This document shows positions 1 through 5,476 of a stretch of 8,147 bases of DNA, one piece after another. Both the position numbers and the translations under genes were made by a program. Positions within the stretch are counted from its first letter, which is position 1. Every line of letters starts with the position of its first letter. This DNA is from an uncultured Dokdonia sp. (GTDB lineage Bacteria; Bacteroidota; Bacteroidia; Flavobacteriales; Flavobacteriaceae): assembly GCA_937124495.1 (NCBI GenBank), contig CAKZKZ010000172.1, positions 1 to 8,147 on the forward strand. The letters are read 5' to 3'. The notes beneath the pieces were generated by a model that worked only from the letters and a program-made list of their open reading frames with translations, was not told the DNA's origin and did not search any database.

Positions 1-1
1 T

Positions 2-1999
2 GGAGGGAACTTTGATGATAATCTTGTCTATGTCAACGAGATTGAAGTATACCGTCCTTTCTTAATACGCTCAGGACAACAAGAAGGATTTAGTTTTGTC
101 AATAGTGATTTAACGCAAAGCGTTTCTTTTAGTGCCGGTGGATTCCAAGCAAAATATGGAGATAAACTAGCTTCTGTATTAGACATTTCTTATAGAAGAC
201 CTACAGGCTTTGGAGCCAGTGTCAATGCAAGTCTTTTAGGAGCTACTGCCTCTGTAGAAGGAACTTCAAAAGATGGTAGACTGACTGCTATAGGAGGTTT
301 CAGGTATCGTAATAATGGATTACTGGTGTCATCTAGACAAACAGAGAGTAATATCAACCCTATTTTTGCTGATGCACAAACATTTATCACCTATAAATTT
401 TCAAATAAATTCCAATTAGATTTCTTGGGTAACATTGCGATCAATGATTATGATTTTGAACCTTTAAATCGTCAGACCAATTTCGGAACACTTTCTGATC
501 CTGTATCGCTATTAATTCTATTTGATGGTCAAGAAGAAGATAAGTATGAAACTTACTTTGGCGCATTAAAAGCAACACATCAGGTAAATGAGAATTTAAC
601 ATTAAAACTTATTGGGTCGGCGTATCAAAGTCAAGAACAAGAGTTTTTTGATATCCTAGCCCAATATCGCCTAGGGGTTCCTGATAATAATATAGGAAGT
701 GAAGACCTAGGTGAAGTAGAGTTTACACAAGCCGCAGGAGGGCAATTACGAAGTGCTCGTAACTTACTTGACGCTTTGTTTATCAATTTTGAACATAAAG
801 GAGAATATGTAAAAGACGAAAATCAGATTGATTGGGGGATTAAATACACCCATGAAGATATCCGTGATCAATTGCGAGAGTTTGAGATTATTGATTCGGC
901 TGGATTTTCTGTTCGCCCACAAATTCCTGATTTTGCAAATGATCAGCCTTATAATCCTTTTGATGGTCCTATTGAACCGTTTACAAGCATACGTGCCCGA
1001 AATGATGTACAGATAGATCGTGTTTCTGGATATGCTCAATACACCAAACGTACCGATTGGGGTACTAATGAAGTATCTTTTAATATAGGTGTAAGAGCGC
1101 ATCAATGGACCGTAAGTGGTCAAGGCTTAGAGAGTTCTTCTCAAGCAGTCTTTAGTCCAAGAGCACAGTTTAGTATCAAACCAGAATGGAATCAAGACAT
1201 GGTCTTTAGACTCTCAGGAGGTGTCTATCAACAACCCCCATTATATAGAGAATTACGTAACGCTCTAGGAGAAGTAGTCCCTGATGTAAAAGCACAAAAA
1301 TCTATTCATGCTGTTGTTGGTCAAGATTGGAGTTTTAATATGTGGGGAGGAAAATTTAAGCTAGTCAACGAAGTATTTTATAAAGATCTCACTGATGTGA
1401 ATACATTTACACTAGAAAATGTACGTATTCGTTATCGTGCAAATAATAATGCCACAGCACGTATTTATGGATTTGAATCTCGTCTTAATGGTGAGTTTGT
1501 TCCAGGTACAGACAGTTGGATTAGTGTTGGATTTTTAAGTGCCGAAGAGAATGCAGACAACAGAGGTTTTATTGCTAGACCTACAGATCAGCGTTTTAAA
1601 GCAGCTTTCCTTTTCCAAGATTACATTCCTACAGTTCCTAGTGCACGATTATATCTCAATATGGTATATCAAACAGGATTACCAGGAGGAACACCTAGTA
1701 ATGTAGATCCGTATGATTTTGAAGACCTTCCAAGATTACGTGATTTCTTTAGAGCTGATTTAGGGATTTCGTATGTTTTTACAGATGATGAAAAAAGAAA
1801 GACAAAAAGCTTTCCTAAAGGACATTGGTTACATCCTTTTAAAGAATTAACGGCTGGTTTTGAAATCTATAACATCTTTGATAAATTAAACTCTATCACC
1901 AATACCTTTGTACGTGATGCAAATTCTGGACAACAGTTTGCAGTTCCAAATTTCTTAACACCAAGAGTATTTAATGTAAGAGTAACCATGAAGTTGTAG
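2..1999 (+). CDS. TonB-dependent outer-membrane receptor, 3' portion (5' end outside window)
   Basis: The frame is open from the left edge and gives 665 residues before the TAG stop. The first roughly 75 residues read as the end of a TonB-receptor plug domain: GGNFDDNLVYVNEIEVYRP, then EGFSFVNSDL, then FSAGGFQAKYGDKLASVLDI. In this family the plug closes a 22-strand barrel, and substrate import across the outer membrane is powered by TonB-ExbBD. The remainder is rich in alternating aromatic and polar stretches typical of barrel strands and ends in a final strand, RVFNVRVTMKL. A GTG at 326 opens a shorter in-frame reading, but the plug motifs upstream show that it is not the true start. The signal peptide, any carboxypeptidase-like regulatory domain and the TonB box would lie to the left of the window. 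No SusD partner follows, and the substrate cannot be told from what is visible. The gene converges on the acetyltransferase with a 26-bp gap in which I see no convincing terminator hairpin. Confidence 0.93.
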   Translation, partial: GGNFDDNLVYVNEIEVYRPFLIRSGQQEGFSFVNSDLTQSVSFSAGGFQAKYGDKLASVLDISYRRPTGFGASVNASLLGATASVEGTSKDGRLTAIGGFRYRNNGLLVSSRQTESNINPIFADAQTFITYKFSNKFQLDFLGNIAINDYDFEPLNRQTNFGTLSDPVSLLILFDGQEEDKYETYFGALKATHQVNENLTLKLIGSAYQSQEQEFFDILAQYRLGVPDNNIGSEDLGEVEFTQAAGGQLRSARNLLDALFINFEHKGEYVKDENQIDWGIKYTHEDIRDQLREFEIIDSAGFSVRPQIPDFANDQPYNPFDGPIEPFTSIRARNDVQIDRVSGYAQYTKRTDWGTNEVSFNIGVRAHQWTVSGQGLESSSQAVFSPRAQFSIKPEWNQDMVFRLSGGVYQQPPLYRELRNALGEVVPDVKAQKSIHAVVGQDWSFNMWGGKFKLVNEVFYKDLTDVNTFTLENVRIRYRANNNATARIYGFESRLNGEFVPGTDSWISVGFLSAEENADNRGFIARPTDQRFKAAFLFQDYIPTVPSARLYLNMVYQTGLPGGTPSNVDPYDFEDLPRLRDFFRADLGISYVFTDDEKRKTKSFPKGHWLHPFKELTAGFEIYNIFDKLNSITNTFVRDANSGQQFAVPNFLTPRVFNVRVTMKL

Positions 2000-2025
2000 T
2001 CAAAAAAACTTAACTGATTTTATAG

Positions 2026-2553
2026 TTACTCCTTTAATTTCTTTCCCATTGCAAAGAAATCAAAGTGCTCCTGCCCTATCGTAAAGTCATGGCTTCCTAT
2101 GATATCGAATCCATTCTTTTTATAAAATCGGATCGCTCGATCATTACTATCCAACACAGATAACCAAATGTATTTATAGGATAATTCTTGTGCTTTCGCG
2201 AGTAGTTGCTTCTGCAGTTCAGGTCCTATTTTTAAAGACAAGAACTCTTTTAATACATATATTTTCTGAAGTTGGCATATAGCCGTGGCATCCACAAATT
2301 CAGTTGGAGAATCTAATTTAAGCTTTGCATACCCAATCGGTTTTTCATCGGCAAAAGCGATCCAAAATATATTAGATGATTTATGTAGGCCTGCTGTTAT
2401 TTTAGAAACAGAAAAGGTAGTCTCTACATAGCGAAGTAAGTCTTGCTTCTTTCTAAAAAGATGTCCAAAAGTTTCTGAAAAAGTAATCTTTCCCAAAGTC
2501 GAAATATGAGAAGCATCGTCCACGGTAGCGATACGTATTTCGGTATTTCTCAT
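2026..2553 (-). CDS. GNAT family N-acetyltransferase, PaiA-like
   Basis: This 175-residue protein has the length and architecture of a single-domain GNAT acetyltransferase, which moves an acetyl group from acetyl-CoA to an amine. It starts with the strand IRIATVDDA (6-14), followed by the helix region TFSETFGHLF (24-33). The core strand WIAFADEKPIGYAKL (64-78) precedes motif A (about 96-113, QKIYVL...IGPEL) and motif B (130-149, WLSVLDSNDRAIRFYKKNGF). The overall pattern resembles Bacillus PaiA, which acetylates polyamines; this is recalled family knowledge, and the substrate here is unproven. The acetyl-CoA loop normally reads Q/R-x-x-G-x-G/A. Here it is L105-S-L-K108-I-G110, so only the last glycine is kept, which is unusual. 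The start is ATG at 2553, and no other in-frame ATG precedes the conserved IRIAT strand. The gene lies 49 bp downstream of the cysteine desulfurase on the same strand, but a terminator lies between them, so it is probably transcribed separately or by readthrough. No clear -7 element is visible in front of it. Confidence 0.88.
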   Translation of the reverse strand: MRNTEIRIATVDDASHISTLGKITFSETFGHLFRKKQDLLRYVETTFSVSKITAGLHKSSNIFWIAFADEKPIGYAKLKLDSPTEFVDATAICQLQKIYVLKEFLSLKIGPELQKQLLAKAQELSYKYIWLSVLDSNDRAIRFYKKNGFDIIGSHDFTIGQEHFDFFAMGKKLKE

Positions 2554-2564
2554 ATAAGAAATTA

Positions 2565-2584
2565 TTTATTTTCGCGAAAGCGTA
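2565..2584. repeat. Degenerate copy of the TTTCGCGAAAGCG palindrome, intergenic
   Basis: The core TTTCGCGAAAGCG occupies 2570-2582 and matches the core of the perfect palindrome at 5226-5245. Aligned on the CG|CG centre, 16 of 20 positions agree. The mismatches are mostly in the left arm, which reads TTTATTTTCG where the perfect copy has TTCGCTTTCG. It lies between the acetyltransferase start and the desulfurase terminator. The function is unknown; it could be a dispersed repeat or a protein-binding site. Confidence 0.6.
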
Positions 2585-2587
2585 TAG

Positions 2588-2619
2588 AAAAAAATATCCC
2601 AGCTATGCTAGGATATTTT
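2588..2619 (-). terminator. Rho-independent terminator of the cysteine desulfurase gene
   Basis: The arms AAAATATCC (2591-2599) and GGATATTTT (2611-2619) are exact inverted repeats of 9 bp around an 11-nt loop that can itself pair AGC with GCT. Read on the minus strand, the stem is followed by a run of seven T (complement of 2594-2588). The TAG stop of the desulfurase lies in the loop at 2605-2603, so the upstream arm is made of the gene's last codons. The stem is AT-rich, so strength is uncertain. Confidence 0.65.
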
Positions 2620-3766
2620 CACTTTCTATATATTCTTTTAGAACACCGACCACATAGTCGATTTCTTCTTTTGTATTATAAATGGAGAACGAAAATCGCA
2701 AACTAGGTTTCTTAAAATCTTCGTCATTTAAAACTTCTTTAAGTACGTGAGATCCGCCTGTGCTTCCGCTTTGACAAGCACTTCCTTTTGAGCATGCAAT
2801 GCCTTTCATATCCAATTGAAAAAGGAGTAATACTGCTTTTTCTTCGGCTATAGGAAGACATACATTAAGTAATGTGTAGGTACTCTTTTTTGGATCACTA
2901 CAATTCCCGTTTAGTTTCACTTCAGGAATTTCTTCTTTTAGCCTTTCGGCGAAATATGTTTTAAGTCCTTTTACATAGGTGCTTTCTGATGCTAAGTTTT
3001 CGTACGATATACGTAAGGCTTCTTCAAGACCTACAATATTATGTACAGCTTCTGTTCCTGCTCTTAGGCCTCGCTCTTGAGAACCTCCAAAAATGAGTGG
3101 TTTTAAACCGCTGTTCTTGCGTACAAAAGCAAATCCAATTCCTTTAGGTCCATGAAATTTATGAGCTGCAGCAGCTATAAAATCTACAGGAATCTCCTGT
3201 AAATCGAGCTCGTAATGCCCTACACTTTGTACCATATCAGAATGTACAAGTGCTCCGTGAGATTTACATAGGGTTGCAATGGCTTTGATATCAATCATAT
3301 TGCCAATCTCATTATTGATATGCATGAGACTTACCAATGTTTTTGCATCACTCGCCTTTAATAATTCTTCTAGATGTTTTTCATCTGGTGTACCACATTC
3401 TTTTAGATTCACATATTGCAAATCAATTTTATGGCATGTAGATACTTCTGTTGCTGCATGAAGCACAGCATGATGTTCAATACGCGATGTAATAATACGA
3501 GTCACCCCAAGGTCACGCACAGCACTGTTAATCACAAGGTTATCGGCTTCTGTACCTCTAGATGTAAATACAATTTCTCCAGCAGAGACATTAAAAAGTT
3601 GAGCTATACGTTTTCGTGCAGTCTCTATTTGGCTTTTAGCCGTACGGCCAAAAGCATGGGTAGAGGAAGGATTACCTGGCACATCTCGCATCACTTCTGT
3701 CATGCGATCTACTACTTCTTTACGCATTTGCGTAGTAGCAGCGTTGTCAAAATAAATAGGATTCAT
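2603..3766 (-). CDS. Cysteine desulfurase, NifS/IscS-like, PLP-dependent
   Basis: This 387-residue fold-type I PLP enzyme is expected to remove sulfur from L-cysteine to give alanine and an enzyme persulfide. The persulfide feeds Fe-S cluster, thiamine or tRNA thiolation pathways in the cytoplasm. The N-terminus YFDNAATTQ (5-13) is diagnostic. The cofactor site is visible as EHH (97-99, the PLP-stacking histidine), NNEIG (151-155), HSDMVQ (175-180) and the Schiff-base lysine K203 in AAHKFHGPKG. Catalytic C331 lies in KGSACQSGSTGGSHVL, and SLRFSF (355-360) is the usual C-terminal arginine region. No catalytic residue is missing and the length is normal. The glycine-rich segment after the cysteine is closer to NifS-like enzymes than to E. 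coli IscS, so I give no symbol. A TTG directly before the ATG could extend the protein by one residue; ATG at 3766 is preferred. No iscU or suf gene is adjacent. The gene is divergent from the lipoprotein and ends in its own terminator. Confidence 0.95.
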   Translation of the reverse strand: MNPIYFDNAATTQMRKEVVDRMTEVMRDVPGNPSSTHAFGRTAKSQIETARKRIAQLFNVSAGEIVFTSRGTEADNLVINSAVRDLGVTRIITSRIEHHAVLHAATEVSTCHKIDLQYVNLKECGTPDEKHLEELLKASDAKTLVSLMHINNEIGNMIDIKAIATLCKSHGALVHSDMVQSVGHYELDLQEIPVDFIAAAAHKFHGPKGIGFAFVRKNSGLKPLIFGGSQERGLRAGTEAVHNIVGLEEALRISYENLASESTYVKGLKTYFAERLKEEIPEVKLNGNCSDPKKSTYTLLNVCLPIAEEKAVLLLFQLDMKGIACSKGSACQSGSTGGSHVLKEVLNDEDFKKPSLRFSFSIYNTKEEIDYVVGVLKEYIESENILA

Positions 3767-3791
3767 CAAACGTTGTAGTTTTGTTAAAAAG

Positions 3792-3799
3792 CAAAAGTA
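3792..3799 (-). promoter_or_regulatory. Candidate -7 promoter element for the cysteine desulfurase
   Basis: On the minus strand the sequence reads TACTTTTG, an exact match to the Bacteroidota -7 consensus TAnnTTTG. Transcription would begin about 7 nt further on, giving a leader of roughly 20 nt before the ATG at 3766. I could not find a matching TTG -33 element at the usual spacing, so this is only a candidate. Confidence 0.35.
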
Positions 3800-3827
3800 A
3801 AGGAAATAAAATAATTTTTGTCATTAC

Positions 3828-3854
3828 TTTGTTGCTTCCTTTCTACTATTTTTG
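3828..3854 (+). promoter_or_regulatory. Candidate promoter for the Asp-rich lipoprotein gene
   Basis: TATTTTTG at 3847-3854 matches the Bacteroidota -7 consensus TAnnTTTG. A TTTG at 3828-3831 may serve as the -33 element, but the 15-bp spacer is a little short for this promoter class. The element lies 17 bp before the ATG at 3872, so the leader would be very short. No Shine-Dalgarno sequence is visible. Confidence 0.4.
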
Positions 3855-3871
3855 TTTAAAAACTCATTTTA

Positions 3872-4801
3872 ATGAAAAAAATCTTATCTGTTCTTATAGC
3901 GATTGCTTGTTTTACCTCTTGTGATGATGGTGATATTATAGTGACTTCATTTGATTTTGAAGAGCAAACGCTAGATCGTTGCAGTGATTTTGATACACAA
4001 TTTATATTCTTCAAAATCAATCCAGATAACAATGAGAGTATTGCTATAGCCTTTACAACTTCTAATGACATCTTTGGTGCTGGAGATGGAACATTAGAAA
4101 CCAGAGAGATTTCTTTAGCCTTGAGTGGTAATGATGCTATCACCTATAGAAGATTTGATGATGCCGTTACAAGTGATTATTTCTGTAACCCTATCCCTCC
4201 AGCAACACCTATTGTTATTGAAGAATTTATAAGCACCTCTGGAGATATTACCGTATTTACTGGAGGTACCTATGCAGATAATGATGGGATCTCTTCAGAA
4301 ATAGAAGATCCTACAGGAATACTAGATACAGATAGTGATGGTCTTCCAAATATTATTGATTTTGATGACGATGGTGATAATGTACCTACTGGACAAGAAG
4401 GCGTTGTTCTTAATAGTGATGGAACCATTAATACTGAATTAACTCGTGATACTGATGGAGATGGAACTTTTGATTACTTAGATGATGATGATGATGGTGA
4501 TGGAATATTAACCATTAACGAAGATCCTAATATGGATTTAGATCCTAGTAACGATAACTCTGATCCTAATAATGAAGCCCTAGATGACTATCTTAATCCT
4601 GCTATTACAACTTTAGTAAACATAGAAGCATATAGGGTACACAACTATTTTCTTAATGATATTATTGTTACGATAAATACCCAAAATTTAGATTTCCGTA
4701 ATGAAAATGGAGAAGAAGTGATACGTGATATACGTACAGTTATCTTTGGTAATTATACAGTTGCTTCAGATGCGGAGTTTACAACAACACCTGAGTTTTA
4801 G
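3872..4801 (+). CDS. Asp-rich lipoprotein with thrombospondin type 3-like repeats, probably surface-exposed
   Basis: This 309-residue protein starts with a lipoprotein signal peptide, MKKILSVLIAIACFTSC, with lipidation expected at C17. The residues after the cysteine are DDGD. Such acidic stretches at position +2 onward act as surface-export signals in Capnocytophaga and Flavobacterium lipoproteins, so outer-leaflet display is a reasonable inference. Residues 22-136 form an unrecognised domain with cysteines at 37 and 105. Two Asp-rich blocks follow: DTDSDGLPNIIDFDDDGD (152-169) and DTDGDGTFDYLDDDDDGDG (193-211). They fit the DxDxDGxxDxxDxDDDGD pattern of thrombospondin type 3 repeats, which bind calcium. 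The tail (about 240-309) is another unrecognised domain. The specific function is unknown. The gene is divergent from the cysteine desulfurase and ends one base before the convergent smr gene's stop, leaving no room for a terminator outside coding sequence. Confidence 0.9.
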   Translation: MKKILSVLIAIACFTSCDDGDIIVTSFDFEEQTLDRCSDFDTQFIFFKINPDNNESIAIAFTTSNDIFGAGDGTLETREISLALSGNDAITYRRFDDAVTSDYFCNPIPPATPIVIEEFISTSGDITVFTGGTYADNDGISSEIEDPTGILDTDSDGLPNIIDFDDDGDNVPTGQEGVVLNSDGTINTELTRDTDGDGTFDYLDDDDDGDGILTINEDPNMDLDPSNDNSDPNNEALDDYLNPAITTLVNIEAYRVHNYFLNDIIVTINTQNLDFRNENGEEVIRDIRTVIFGNYTVASDAEFTTTPEF

Positions 4802-4802
4802 A

Positions 4803-5363
4803 TTATTTTCGCTGTGCATTCTGATAAATATATACTTCGGTTGCACCTGCTCCGTATTTCTGATAATCAGCAGTATAAAATTTAATCCCATCGTATCTAT
4901 TAAAAAGATAATATAACTCATCTTTGAGTACTCCTTCACCTACTCCATGTATAAACACCATTTTGGGGATACGCTTCGAGATCGCAAAATGTAATTGCCT
5001 TTCTGCAGTATCCACTTGTAGTGTAAGAATATCGTAGTTATTCATGTGCCCGTAAGACTTTACAAGTTTTTCAATATGTAAATCTACTTCCATTGGAGGA
5101 AGATTGCGTTCTTTTGGTTTTATGCGTGTAGATGTAGGCTTTACATCGGGTTCCTTTTCAAGTCCTCTTTGTCGAGAAACATTTTTAAGCTGCTCCTTAA
5201 TCGTATTACTTATCGCAGGGATAATTTCGCTTTCGCGAAAGCGAACTATAAACCCTTCACACGTTTCTATAGTGATATATGGCATGTCTATAGCCGTGAC
5301 AACACCTTCTAAATCATCGTCTAATACTTGAATGGATTGCCCTACTGTAAACTTACTACTCAA
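4803..5363 (-). CDS. Smr (MutS2 C-terminal-like) domain protein, DUF2027-type
   Basis: The protein (186 residues from the preferred start) opens with a small beta-rich module, KFTVGQSIQVLDDDLEGVV. A charged linker follows, then a C-terminal Smr domain. The Smr signature is visible as MEVDLHIEKLV (91-101), the central helix DTAERQLHFAI, then IHGVGEGVLKDEL (138-150), and the final strand GATEVYIYQN. Smr domains nick branched DNA or cleave RNA on collided ribosomes in other bacteria. The role of this flavobacterial single-domain form is not established. No ATG or GTG is available near the start. A TTG at 5384 would give 193 residues, but a well-formed promoter overlaps it, so TTG at 5363 (protein beginning MSSKFTVGQ) is more likely. 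Residues 41-46 (RFRESE) are encoded by a perfect 20-bp palindrome. The gene converges on the lipoprotein with one base between stops and is divergent from the T9SS protein. Confidence 0.9.
   Translation of the reverse strand: MSSKFTVGQSIQVLDDDLEGVVTAIDMPYITIETCEGFIVRFRESEIIPAISNTIKEQLKNVSRQRGLEKEPDVKPTSTRIKPKERNLPPMEVDLHIEKLVKSYGHMNNYDILTLQVDTAERQLHFAISKRIPKMVFIHGVGEGVLKDELYYLFNRYDGIKFYTADYQKYGAGATEVYIYQNAQRK
5226..5245. repeat. Perfect 20-bp palindrome inside the smr reading frame
   Basis: TTCGCTTTCGCGAAAGCGAA equals its own reverse complement over all 20 bases. On the minus strand it supplies the last two bases of a valine codon and the codons for RFRESE in the Smr protein. Its 13-bp core recurs at 2570-2582 in a non-coding position. 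From memory, this motif is abundant in Dokdonia-like genomes, in both genes and gaps. Its role is not known to me. Confidence 0.75.
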
Positions 5364-5381
5364 AACTGTGTTCTTTAACGG

Positions 5382-5409
5382 CAAAAATAAACAAACTATC
5401 GAAAAGCAA
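5382..5409 (-). promoter_or_regulatory. Promoter of the smr gene
   Basis: Reading the minus strand, TTG (5409-5407) is followed by a 17-bp spacer and then TATTTTTG (5389-5382). This matches both elements of the Bacteroidota housekeeping promoter (TTG, 17-23 bp, TAnnTTTG). The predicted transcription start is around 5375, downstream of the TTG codon at 5384-5382 that would be the first possible start of the frame. This argues for translation from TTG at 5363 with a leader of about 12 nt. Confidence 0.6.
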
Positions 5410-5441
5410 GCTAACTATAAGGCTTTTGGTGAAAAAAAAGG

Positions 5442-5449
5442 TAGATTTG
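5442..5449 (+). promoter_or_regulatory. Candidate -7 promoter element for the T9SS protein operon
   Basis: TAGATTTG matches the TAnnTTTG consensus exactly and lies 27 bp before the ATG at 5477. The nearest upstream TTTG (5425-5428) leaves only a 13-bp spacer, so no good -33 element is visible. The site lies back to back with the smr promoter in the 113-bp gap between the two genes. Confidence 0.4.
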
Positions 5450-5476
5450 TTACTCGAGTTTTAAAGAAAATATAGT

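Noticed and set aside
326..328. GTG as the start of the TonB receptor reading
   Set aside because: The same frame is open to the left edge and encodes clear plug-domain motifs upstream, so the gene begins outside the window.
764..1123. Open frame of 119 codons on the minus strand
   Set aside because: It lies entirely within the TonB-dependent receptor, shows no recognisable motif, and is rich in residues expected from antisense reading of AT-rich coding DNA.
2000..2025. Possible bidirectional terminator between the receptor and the acetyltransferase
   Set aside because: The A-run at 2002-2008 and nearby AT-rich bases do not form a stable inverted repeat, so no terminator can be supported.
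3416..3778. Open frame of 120 codons on the plus strand with many Cys and His residues
   Set aside because: It is antisense to the cysteine desulfurase, whose catalytic motifs are all intact in the other frame.
4481..4503. GAT triplet run as a possible mobile or CRISPR-like repeat
   Set aside because: It is only five GAT codons within the Asp-rich calcium-binding block of the lipoprotein and is explained by protein sequence.
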